A stretch of DNA of 5,007 nt from positions 1-5,007 of the forward strand of contig JAHHSC010000087.1 in the NCBI GenBank assembly GCA_020025455.1. The letters are read 5' to 3'. A model generated the notes under the pieces. It worked only from the letters and a program-made list of their open reading frames with translations. It ran no database searches and had not been told where the DNA came from. This document shows, one piece after another, positions 1 to 5,007 of the stretch; position 1 is the first letter of the stretch; each line of letters starts with the position of its first letter. The translations under genes and the position numbers were made by a program. The DNA is from Lawsonibacter sp. GTDB lineage: Bacteria; Bacillota; Clostridia; Oscillospirales; Oscillospiraceae.

Positions 1-3
1 AGA

Positions 4-95
4 TGTCGGGGCGTGAAAGTCGTGAGAAGAGCGTAAGCGGGGCTTCCCGACAGACCGAGGCCTGAGTTCCGCTGCCTTACCTGCGAGGTCGGGGG
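4..95 (+). other. Possible structured RNA or leader, mutually exclusive stems
   Basis: No convincing gene is seen here. TGTCGGG (4-10) is the exact reverse complement of CCCGACA (46-52), and a small AAGC/GCTT hairpin (35-38 with 42-45) lies just inside it. The same CCCGAC (46-51) can instead pair with GTCGGG (88-93), extended by two wobble pairs, so the two folds exclude each other. A T5 run follows at 107-111, but no good hairpin abuts it. It could be the 5' part of the nfnA leader, the end of an upstream RNA, or the 3' end of an upstream gene. I could not match it to a riboswitch, T-box, tmRNA, SRP or RNase P consensus that I remember. Confidence 0.3.
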
Positions 96-127
96 AGAGC
101 CTGGCGTTTTTGTATGCAAGGAGAAGC

Positions 128-222
128 TGCCGCTCCGGTGCCTTGGAGCGGTACCTGAACTGATATGTTGTGATCTGTGTGGTTGGATACCACTTTACAA
201 TATCTGCCGGAGGAGTCCGGCA
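128..222 (+). promoter_or_regulatory. Candidate folded 5' leader of nfnAB (three consecutive hairpins)
   Basis: Three hairpins lie head to tail before the nfnA ribosome site. The first is CCGCTCC/GGAGCGG (130-136 with 145-151, 8-base loop). The second is a compound hairpin: GATAT/ATATC (162-166 with 200-204), then TGTGA/TTACA (169-173 with 195-199, one wobble) after a 2-base bulge, then GTGGT/ACCAC (179-183 with 189-193, 5-base loop). The third starts at the next base: TGCCGGA/TCCGGCA (205-211 with 216-222, loop GGAG). None is followed by a T-run, so they are not terminators. Such packing suggests a functional leader RNA, but this is inference from hand pairing and no ligand or class is recognised. 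Loop GGAG of the third hairpin resembles a sequestered Shine-Dalgarno decoy. Confidence 0.4.
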
Positions 223-234
223 AACCTACAAGTT

Positions 235-241
235 GAGGAGG
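235..241 (+). promoter_or_regulatory. Ribosome binding site of nfnA
   Basis: GAGGAGG ends 10 bases before the GTG at 252. This site decides the start: the ATG at 262 is in another frame, and no upstream in-frame ATG has comparable spacing. It lies 12 bases after the last leader hairpin, so it is unpaired in the fold described at 128-222. Confidence 0.8.
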
Positions 242-251
242 ATCAACAGCA

Positions 252-1100
252 GTGAAGAAATATGAGATCGTCAAAAAAAAGACGCTGACACCTGAGATCA
301 CCCAGATTTCGGTGTATGCGCCTCTGATTGCCGCTAAGGCTAAGGCCGGTCAGTTTATTATCCTGCGCGTGGACGAGGAGGGTGAGCGCATCCCGCTGAC
401 CATCTCCAGTGCGGAGAACGAACTGGTCACCGTGATTTTCCAGAAGATCGGTGCTACGACCATGGCGCTGGACCTGCTTAATGAGGGCGACTGCCTGCAC
501 GACTTTGTAGGCCCTCTGGGCCGTGCCACTGAGGTGGAGGGCTATGGGCGCGTTGCGGTCCTGGGCGGCGGTCTGGGCTGTGCCATCGCGCTGCCTGTCG
601 CCCGTGCGCTGCACGAGGCCGGGAACCAGGTGGACCTGATTGGCGGTTTTAAGACCAAGGAGATCGTGATTTTGGAGGAGGAGATGGGCAAGGCCTGTAC
701 CGACCTGCACATCTGCACCGATGATGGCACCTATGGCTACCACGGGTTTGTAACTGGAAAGCTGGAGGAACTGATCCAGAGCGGGGTGAAGTTCGACCAT
801 GTCTTTGCCATCGGCCCCCTGATGATGATGAAGTTTGCCTGCAAGCTCACTGAGAAGTATGATATCCCTACCACGGTCAGCATGAACCCCATTATGATCG
901 ACGGAACCGGTATGTGCGGCGGCTGCCGCCTGAGCGTGGGCGGCGAGGTCAAATTTGCCTGCGTGGACGGCCCCGATTTTGACGGCCACCAGGTGGACTT
1001 TGATGAGGTCATTGCCCGTAACGCAACCTATAAGGAATTTGAGGCCAGCGCGCGCGAGAAACACAACTGCCGCCTGGGAGGAGGGGTTTTGAATGGCTAA
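252..1100 (+). CDS. nfnA: NfnA: FAD/[2Fe-2S] subunit of NADH-dependent reduced ferredoxin:NADP+ oxidoreductase
   Basis: This 282-residue cytoplasmic protein belongs to the PyrK/ferredoxin-NADP reductase-like family, often annotated as sulfide/dihydroorotate dehydrogenase-like FAD/NAD-binding protein. In the NfnAB complex it takes electrons from NADH through its FAD and passes them on via a [2Fe-2S] cluster. Visible order: N-terminal FAD barrel with RIPLTISS (46-53) and GPLG (87-90); NAD fold with VLGGGLG (103-109), TDDGTYGYHG (156-165) and GPLMMMK (188-194); C-terminal cluster site DGTGMCGGCR with C222, C225 and C237. The first of the four cysteines usual in PyrK is missing. This fits NfnA, where I recall an aspartate serving as a ligand; D217 is the candidate. 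Length is normal for the family. Translation starts at GTG. The 3' end overlaps nfnB by 8 bases, implying coupled translation. SudA-type sulfide dehydrogenase or a PyrK paralogue cannot be fully excluded, but no pyrD is adjacent. Confidence 0.9.
   Translation: MKKYEIVKKKTLTPEITQISVYAPLIAAKAKAGQFIILRVDEEGERIPLTISSAENELVTVIFQKIGATTMALDLLNEGDCLHDFVGPLGRATEVEGYGRVAVLGGGLGCAIALPVARALHEAGNQVDLIGGFKTKEIVILEEEMGKACTDLHICTDDGTYGYHGFVTGKLEELIQSGVKFDHVFAIGPLMMMKFACKLTEKYDIPTTVSMNPIMIDGTGMCGGCRLSVGGEVKFACVDGPDFDGHQVDFDEVIARNATYKEFEASAREKHNCRLGGGVLNG
1076..1086 (+). promoter_or_regulatory. Ribosome binding site of nfnB inside nfnA
   Basis: The purine run GGGAGGAGGGG lies within the last codons of nfnA, 6 bases before the ATG at 1093. 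It supports that ATG over the in-frame ATGs at 1102 and 1108. With the 8-base overlap (ATG at 1093, nfnA stop TAA at 1098-1100) it points to tightly coupled, near equimolar translation of the two subunits. Confidence 0.75.
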
Positions 1101-2478
1101 TATGCAGATGACGAAAACTCCCATGCCGGAGCAGGACCCGAACGTCCGCAACCGAAATTTTGAAGAGGTCGCCCTGGGTTATACCCAGGAGCAGGCCGTG
1201 AACGAGGCCAAGCGCTGCCTGCAGTGTAAAAATCCGGCCTGCGTCACTGGCTGCCCCGTGGGTATCCCGATCCCCAGTTTTCTGGCTAAGGTGGCCGAAG
1301 AGGACATGGAGGGGGCCTATCAGATCCTGTCCACGGCAAATGCCCTGCCTGCTGTTTCTGGCCGTGTCTGCCCCCAGGAGAACCAGTGCGAGGGCAAGTG
1401 TGTCCGCGGCATCAAGGGTGAGCCTGTGGCCATTGGCCGTGTGGAGCGCTTTGTGGCCGACTGGGCCGCTGAAAACGGGATCGCCAATGTAGCCACTGCC
1501 CCTGCTAACGGCCATAAGGTGGCTGTGGTCGGTTCCGGCCCTGCCGGCTTGACCTGCGCTGGAGAATTGGCCCGCATGGGCTACGCCGTCTCCGTCTTTG
1601 AGGCCTTCCACACCGCCGGCGGTGTGCTGAGCTATGGTATACCGGAGTTCCGTCTGCCCAAGGACATTGTACAGCGTGAGGTCAGCAACCTGGAGAAGAT
1701 GGGGGTCGATATCGAGCTGAATATGGTCATCGGCAAGGTCCTGACCATTACCGAACTGTTCGACAGGGGCTATGAGTCTGTGTTCATCGCCTCCGGTGCC
1801 GGTCTGCCCATGTTCATGAAGATTCCAGGCGAGTCTCTGGTGGGTGTCTACTCTGCCAATGAGTATCTGACCCGCATCAACCTGATGAAGGCGTACAAGG
1901 AGGGTGCCGCAACCCCGATCCTCCACAACAAGAAGGTGGCTGTCGTTGGCGGTGGTAACGTGGCGATGGACGCTGCCCGCTGTGCCAAGCGCCTGGGTGC
2001 CGAGGTCCACATCGTCTATCGCCGTTCTGAGGCTGAGCTTCCGGCCCGTGCGGAGGAGGTCCACCACGCCAAGGAAGAGGGCATCATCTTCGACCTGCTC
2101 ACCAACCCTGTGTGCGTTGAGGGCGATGAACAGAACCATGTGAAGGCCATCACCTGCATCCGTATGGAGCTGGGTGAACCGGACGCCTCCGGACGTCGCC
2201 GTCCTGTACCTGTTGAGGGCAGTGAATTCAGCATTGACGTGGACGCCGTGATCATGGCTCTGGGTACCTCTGCCAATAAGATGAGCTACAGCGGTACGCC
2301 CGGTCTGGAGGAGACCCGCAAGGGCTGCGTGGCAGCCGATGAGCATGGCTGCACCAGCTGCCCCGGCATCTTTGCTGGCGGCGATGCCGCTACCGGTGCC
2401 GCAACTGTTATCCTGGCCATGGGAGCAGGCAAGCAGGCCGCCAAGTCCATTGACGATTACATCAAGCATAAGCAGTAA
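1093..2478 (+). CDS. nfnB: NfnB: NADPH-binding, electron-bifurcating FAD/iron-sulfur subunit
   Basis: This 461-residue cytoplasmic protein is related to the small subunit of glutamate synthase and is often annotated gltA or NADPH-dependent glutamate synthase. With NfnA it catalyses NADH + 2 reduced ferredoxin + 2 NADP+ + H+ to NAD+ + 2 oxidised ferredoxin + 2 NADPH, reversibly; its FAD is the bifurcating flavin. The N-terminal domain has cysteines C42, C45, C50, C54, C93, C99 and C103: seven for two [4Fe-4S] clusters. E118 in IGRVERF is the likely eighth ligand, by analogy with the glutamine there in dihydropyrimidine dehydrogenase. The FAD Rossmann motif is VAVVGSGPAG (143-152), followed by GGVLSYGIPEFRLPK (176-190). 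The NADPH fold has VAVVGGGNVAMDAAR (282-296) and VYRRSEAELPA (308-318), whose arginines fit 2'-phosphate recognition. GIFAGGDAATGAATVILAMGAGKQAA (425-450) closes the FAD site. No glutamate synthase large subunit is nearby, and adjacency to nfnA favours NfnB over GltD. SudB is the main alternative. Confidence 0.9.
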   Translation: MANMQMTKTPMPEQDPNVRNRNFEEVALGYTQEQAVNEAKRCLQCKNPACVTGCPVGIPIPSFLAKVAEEDMEGAYQILSTANALPAVSGRVCPQENQCEGKCVRGIKGEPVAIGRVERFVADWAAENGIANVATAPANGHKVAVVGSGPAGLTCAGELARMGYAVSVFEAFHTAGGVLSYGIPEFRLPKDIVQREVSNLEKMGVDIELNMVIGKVLTITELFDRGYESVFIASGAGLPMFMKIPGESLVGVYSANEYLTRINLMKAYKEGAATPILHNKKVAVVGGGNVAMDAARCAKRLGAEVHIVYRRSEAELPARAEEVHHAKEEGIIFDLLTNPVCVEGDEQNHVKAITCIRMELGEPDASGRRRPVPVEGSEFSIDVDAVIMALGTSANKMSYSGTPGLEETRKGCVAADEHGCTSCPGIFAGGDAATGAATVILAMGAGKQAAKSIDDYIKHKQ

Positions 2479-2491
2479 TCCTCAAAAGGTT

Positions 2492-2508
2492 CCCGCATTT
2501 TAGGCGGG
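2492..2508 (+). other. Small hairpin after nfnB
   Basis: CCCGC (2492-2496) pairs with GCGGG (2504-2508) over a 7-base loop ATTTTAG, 13 bases after the nfnB stop. There is no T-run behind it, so it is not itself a terminator. It may protect the 3' end of the message or be incidental. Confidence 0.35.
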
Positions 2509-2524
2509 CATCGTGTGAACGTGC

Positions 2525-2566
2525 AAGCAGCAGCGCTTGAGAGAATTCTCGGGTGCTGCTGCTTTT
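2525..2566 (+). terminator. Strong Rho-independent terminator of the nfnAB operon
   Basis: AAGCAGCAGC (2525-2534) pairs exactly with GCTGCTGCTT (2555-2564). The helix continues inward without interruption, with three G-T wobbles, to GAGA/TCTC around a GAAT loop (2543-2546). That gives an 18-base-pair stem. The stem ends in TTTTAT. It lies 46 bases after the nfnB stop. There is no matching A-run on the left, so termination is expected mainly for + strand transcripts. Confidence 0.92.
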
Positions 2567-2731
2567 ATAGAGCAGTGCGGTGTGTCAGAAACCGGTTTAT
2601 AGCTTGTAACCCGAATCTGGTTGGGATAATCGCTTTTTCATCTCGCCCATCGACCCATTTATGGTTCTGTCCTGCCGATGCACACTACCTGATACCCGGA
2701 CTTTGTGTGGGAAGAGAGGTACGGCGCATAC
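2567..2731. other. Intergenic stretch with no recognised feature
   Basis: No gene with a ribosome site is seen on either strand. The open frame that runs from about 2515 to 2769 begins before the terminator and lacks a ribosome site. The only notable items are a perfect palindrome AAACCGGTTT (2589-2598) and GGGATAAT (2623-2630), which resembles an extended -10 but has no good -35 partner. The composition is less GC-rich than nfnAB. Confidence 0.5.
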
Positions 2732-2760
2732 TTGACAATCACGGTATTGTGTGCTCTAAT
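2732..2760 (+). promoter_or_regulatory. Sigma-A-type promoter for the MATE-kinase gene
   Basis: A consensus -35 TTGACA (2732-2737) and a -10 TCTAAT (2755-2760, five of six consensus bases) are separated by exactly 17 bases. Transcription would begin near 2767, giving a leader of about 144 bases. An overlapping TAATAT (2757-2762) would give a 19-base spacer and is less likely. This makes the transporter a separate unit from nfnAB. Confidence 0.72.
2735..2750. promoter_or_regulatory. Possible repressor operator over the -35 box
   Basis: ACAAT (2735-2739) and ATTGT (2746-2750) form a 5-base inverted repeat with a 6-base spacer, covering half of the -35 and most of the promoter spacer. The place and symmetry fit a dimeric repressor of the MarR or TetR kind that often controls efflux pumps. 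No regulator gene lies in the window, and a 5-base arm can arise by chance. Confidence 0.3.
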
Positions 2761-2791
2761 ATAGGTTGACTGCATAGATCTCTTATATAAG

Positions 2792-2807
2792 TTCACGATT
2801 GGGTGAA
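2792..2807 (+). other. Small leader hairpin
   Basis: TTCAC (2792-2796) pairs with GTGAA (2803-2807) over a 6-base loop, in the proposed leader about 25 bases after the predicted transcription start. It could be the first helix of the leader RNA or an unrelated inverted repeat. Confidence 0.25.
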
Positions 2808-2822
2808 TGTTTCTACAAACTA

Positions 2823-2892
2823 CCGCAAATAGTTTTGCTATAAGAACACCGCAGCAGGTGTAGCTGGCAAACTGTTTGCGGATTTATTTGCG
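2823..2892 (+). promoter_or_regulatory. Candidate switch-like leader of the MATE-kinase gene
   Basis: CCGCAAATAG (2823-2832) pairs with CTGTTTGCGG (2872-2881, one wobble). The helix continues with TTT/AAA, a single bulged T (2836), and GCTA/TGGC-type pairs (2837-2840 with 2865-2868). After a short internal loop it is capped by ACACC/GGTGT (2846-2850 with 2857-2861, loop GCAGCA). The same left arm can instead pair perfectly as CGCAAATA (2824-2831) with TATTTGCG (2885-2892), ending 3 bases before the ribosome site. Two competing partners for one strand next to a ribosome site is the usual layout of a translational riboswitch or attenuator. No known class is recognised and no ligand can be inferred. 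Confidence 0.5.
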
Positions 2893-2895
2893 ATC

Positions 2896-2902
2896 AAGGA
2901 GG
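2896..2902 (+). promoter_or_regulatory. Ribosome binding site of the MATE-kinase gene
   Basis: AAGGAGG, 8 bases before the ATG at 2911, is an ideal site and fixes the start. It begins 3 bases after the right arm of the alternative leader helix (2885-2892), so access to it may depend on which fold forms. Confidence 0.9.
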
Positions 2903-2910
2903 ATATACAA

Positions 2911-4902
2911 ATGGAAGAGAACCGCGTGTTGGGAGAACAGCCAATCTCAAAGCTGCTGCTTCAGTTTTCGGCGCCCTGTGTGGTTGGACTTTTGATCGGC
3001 GCGTTTTATAATATCGTCGACCAGATTTTTATCGGAAACAGCGCTCTGGGGTACCTTGGCAATGCCGCAACGGGCATTTCGTTTCCGGTTCTTTGCATCG
3101 CAAATGCGTTTGCCTGGTGTGTGGGGGATGGAGCGGCGGCCTATCTGAGTATTTGTTCAGGACGACAGGACGGGGAAAGCGCACATAAATGTGTCGGTAC
3201 AGGCCTGAGCACCACCTTTCTGATCAGCGTTGTACTTTCGATCATCTGCCTTGTATTCTGCCGGCCCTTGATGGCGCTGTTCGGCGCGTCAGACGCCACG
3301 CTACAGCTGGCCTGCGACTACTTTTTCATCATTGCCCTGTTCTTCCCGGTGTATCTGATGATGAACGTGATGAACAGCATGATCCGGGCGGATGGAAGCC
3401 CAGCCTATGCGATGATAGCCATAGCCTCGGGTGCCATCATCAATATCATCCTGGACCCAATCTTTATCTTCGTGCTGGACTGGGGAATCAAGGGAGCGGC
3501 GATCGCCACAGCAGTGGGACAGGTGGTTTCCTTTTGTGTGAGTGCGGTTTACTTCTTGAAGCCCAAGACCTTTCACCTGACGAAAAGCAGCTTTCGGATC
3601 AACACCGCCATGCTGCACAATCTGATCGTACTGGGCGGCTCCACCTTCATCATCCAGATTTCCATGGTGGTGATGACCTTACTCAGCAATCTTACATTGG
3701 CTCACTATGGCGCACTGTCTATTTACGGCAGGGACATCCCGATTTCGGTATTCAGCATTCAGACCAAGGTATACACGATTGTCAACAACATCGCAGTTGG
3801 CATTGCGCTGGGCGGTCAGCCAATTCTTGGCTATAACTACGGCGCCAAGAAGATGGACCGCGTCAAAGAGGCTTACCGCATGATTTTGCTGTCCACTCTG
3901 GGCGTAGGCCTTGTGGCAACCGCTATCTTTGAATTTTGCCCGGCACTCGTCATCGGAATTTTCGGAAAAGAGAGTGCGCTATACATGGACTTTGCGGTTA
4001 CAAGTTTCCGCATTTTTCTGAGTTTGAGCTTCGTCACCTGTTTTGTCAAGATATCCTCGATTTTTTTCCAGTCGATTGGAAAAGCGGTGCACGCTATGAT
4101 TGCCTCTCTGGTTCGGGACCTGTTCTGTTTTGTTACCTTTACCGTAGTCCTGTGCGGAGTGCTGGAACGCAGACAGGCGGGAACGGGTATCTATGGAATC
4201 CTTCTTGCCTCCCCGTTATCCGACCTGGTGGCAGGTACGGTTATTGCGGTACTCACCATTTTGTTCTTTAAAAAGATTGATACGACCCAAACCGAGCAGG
4301 AGGTCCCTGTGTCGATTTGCCAGACACACCCCGGCACTGTGGTGACCATAGCCCGCCAGCACGGCTCCTGTGGAAAGCAGATCGGAGAGCTGGTGGCAAA
4401 GGAGCTGGAGGTTCCCTTCTACTGCAAGGAGCTGGCTGCCCTGGTTGCACGGGAAAGCGGACTTGCGAAGGAGTTTATTTCTGATGATTATGACGATCCG
4501 TCTGAGGTGCTGCACCAGATCTATTTGAGCACTCACGTGATGCAGCAGGGCATTATTGCCCAGGAAAAGGTGATCCGGAAGATCGCAGACGCCGGAGCCT
4601 GCGTCATTGTGGGCCGAGCGGCAAACCATGTTCTCCGCAGCTATCCCAATGTGGTACGTGTTTTTATCTACGCGCCCAACGAGGTCCGTATCCGCAACAT
4701 CCAGGCCATGTACGGGGACTCCTTCGAGGAGGCACGACAGCATATGCTCCGTTCCGATGAGTCCAGAGCAAACTACTACCGAAACACCTCTGGCAGCGAG
4801 TGGCGTAATATGGACAATTACGATCTGTGTCTGGATAGCTCAATTGGGAAAGCGGCTGCCGCGAAGATGATTGTAGACTATATCCGCATGAAAACCCAAT
4901 AA
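2911..4902 (+). CDS. MATE-family efflux transporter fused to a cytidylate-kinase-like domain
   Basis: This is a continuous 663-residue reading frame with two domains. Residues 1 to about 455 are a full-length MATE transporter of roughly 12 membrane helices, an inner-membrane exporter expected to use a Na+ or H+ gradient to expel cationic drugs or metabolites. Family signs: NIVDQIFIG in helix 1 (34-42, D37), IRADGSPAYAM (158-168), NIILDPIFIF (178-187) and GGQPILGYNYGAKK (301-314). After a polar linker (about 455-475), residues 475-663 match the cytidylate-kinase-like family: TIARQHGSCGKQIG (479-492, a degenerate P-loop), CVIVGRAANHVL (564-575), VFIYAP (584-589) and NYDLCLDSS (636-644). Members of that family are about 200 residues, and none has a firmly known substrate to my knowledge. 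MATE C-termini are cytoplasmic, so the kinase-like part should face the cytosol. Substrate and purpose of the fusion are unknown. Codon use is more mixed than in nfnAB. No frameshift is visible; the domain assignment is firm, true kinase activity is not. Confidence 0.9.
   Translation: MEENRVLGEQPISKLLLQFSAPCVVGLLIGAFYNIVDQIFIGNSALGYLGNAATGISFPVLCIANAFAWCVGDGAAAYLSICSGRQDGESAHKCVGTGLSTTFLISVVLSIICLVFCRPLMALFGASDATLQLACDYFFIIALFFPVYLMMNVMNSMIRADGSPAYAMIAIASGAIINIILDPIFIFVLDWGIKGAAIATAVGQVVSFCVSAVYFLKPKTFHLTKSSFRINTAMLHNLIVLGGSTFIIQISMVVMTLLSNLTLAHYGALSIYGRDIPISVFSIQTKVYTIVNNIAVGIALGGQPILGYNYGAKKMDRVKEAYRMILLSTLGVGLVATAIFEFCPALVIGIFGKESALYMDFAVTSFRIFLSLSFVTCFVKISSIFFQSIGKAVHAMIASLVRDLFCFVTFTVVLCGVLERRQAGTGIYGILLASPLSDLVAGTVIAVLTILFFKKIDTTQTEQEVPVSICQTHPGTVVTIARQHGSCGKQIGELVAKELEVPFYCKELAALVARESGLAKEFISDDYDDPSEVLHQIYLSTHVMQQGIIAQEKVIRKIADAGACVIVGRAANHVLRSYPNVVRVFIYAPNEVRIRNIQAMYGDSFEEARQHMLRSDESRANYYRNTSGSEWRNMDNYDLCLDSSIGKAAAAKMIVDYIRMKTQ
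4298..4311 (+). promoter_or_regulatory. Internal ribosome site and GTG start at the domain junction
   Basis: AGGAGGT (4298-4304) closely matches the anti-Shine-Dalgarno complement and sits 4 bases before GTG at 4309-4311. That GTG is codon 467 of the fusion and in frame. Starting there would give a free kinase-like protein of 197 residues (4309-4902), which is about the normal size of stand-alone family members. The codons producing the site (Gln-Glu-Val) lie in the unstructured linker. It may be a working second start, a relic of two formerly separate genes, or chance. Confidence 0.4.
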
Positions 4903-4916
4903 AAAAACGGCGTGAC

Positions 4917-4933
4917 TGAAGGGCATCCCTTCA
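4917..4933. other. Hairpin after the MATE-kinase gene
   Basis: TGAAGGG (4917-4923) pairs perfectly with CCCTTCA (4927-4933) over a 3-base loop. There is no T-run to its right. The A7 run at 4901-4907 would read as T7 on the minus strand but lies 9 bases from the stem, too far for a typical terminator in that direction. A role in message stability is possible. Confidence 0.35.
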
Positions 4934-4970
4934 CAGGGGCAACTGAATATCATGCAGGGCATCGCAAAAC

Positions 4971-5007
4971 AGGATTGGGGAAACACACACTGTGCTTCCT
5001 CGATCCT
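4971..5007 (+). terminator. Probable terminator hairpin cut by the window edge
   Basis: AGGATTGGGGAA (4971-4982) pairs along its whole length with TTCCTCGATCCT (4996-5007, two wobbles). After one mismatch, CAC/GTG (4984-4986 with 4992-4994) close a 5-base loop ACACT. The stem ends on the last base of the window, so a following T-run cannot be seen. If present, this would be the terminator of the MATE-kinase transcript, 68 bases after its stop. Confidence 0.45.

Noticed and set aside
3..65. Short + strand frame starting ATG at 3 and ending TGA at 63-65
   Set aside because: It could be the tail of an upstream gene, but all three frames stop within 65 bases and none shows a family signature, so no partial gene can be supported.
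168..201. Possible promoter before nfnA (TTGTGA with TACAAT)
   Set aside because: TACAAT is a fair -10, but the spacing from TTGTGA is 22 bases and no better -35 exists at 16-18. The same bases form part of the hairpin at 162-204.
243..1151. 302-residue open frame on the minus strand opposite nfnA
   Set aside because: Shadow of nfnA, with no recognisable domain and no independent promoter or ribosome site noticed.
1009..2469. 486-residue open frame on the minus strand opposite nfnB
   Set aside because: It is antisense to a gene with clear cofactor motifs. Long antisense frames are common opposite GC-rich coding DNA, and its sequence is histidine- and leucine-rich without family features.
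2515..2769. 84-residue open frame between nfnB and the MATE gene on the + strand
   Set aside because: It starts with GTG without a ribosome site, runs through the strong terminator at 2525-2566 and ends across the promoter at 2732-2760. The predicted protein has no recognisable motif and an odd cysteine-rich composition.
2766..2791. Second promoter (TTGACT with TATATA or TATAAG)
   Set aside because: The spacers are only 12 or 14 bases, too short for a normal sigma-A promoter.
1..5007. CRISPR array, tRNA, insertion sequence or integrase
   Set aside because: No regularly spaced repeats, no tRNA-like acceptor/T-loop sequence and no transposase or recombinase motifs were seen.

Overview
The window carries three protein genes, all on the + strand, and three intergenic stretches that look rich in RNA structure. 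Strong AGGAGG-type ribosome sites, fairly GC-rich DNA, a Clostridia-type NfnAB pair and a MATE transporter fused to a cytidylate-kinase-like domain suggest an anaerobic Firmicute. Oscillospiraceae or a related gut Clostridia lineage is my best guess. That placement rests on general resemblance, not on a marker gene.

Layout. Positions 1-251 have no convincing gene. They hold several inverted repeats that could fold into a structured leader ahead of the first operon. Positions 252-2478 are a two-gene operon whose genes overlap by 8 bases: nfnA (FAD/[2Fe-2S] subunit, NADH side) and nfnB (FAD/two [4Fe-4S] subunit, NADPH side). Together they should form the cytoplasmic flavin-based electron-bifurcating NADH-dependent reduced ferredoxin:NADP+ oxidoreductase, which supplies NADPH from NADH plus reduced ferredoxin. 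A very strong intrinsic terminator (2525-2566) closes the operon.

Positions 2567-2910 are non-coding. They contain a good sigma-A-type promoter (TTGACA, 17 bases, TCTAAT) with an inverted repeat lying over its -35 and spacer. After it comes a transcribed leader of about 144 bases with a long hairpin and a competing alternative pairing just before the ribosome site. Positions 2911-4902 encode a 663-residue protein: a 12-helix MATE efflux transporter followed in frame by a cytidylate-kinase-like domain. A near-perfect ribosome site sits at the domain junction, 5 bases ahead of an in-frame GTG, so the kinase-like domain might also be made as a separate protein of about 197 residues. The last 105 bases hold two hairpins; the second runs to the window edge and may be the terminator.

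The nfnAB operon and the transporter appear to be independent transcription units. The most interesting points are the transporter-kinase fusion with its internal start signal, the switch-like leader before it, and the folded leader before nfnA.
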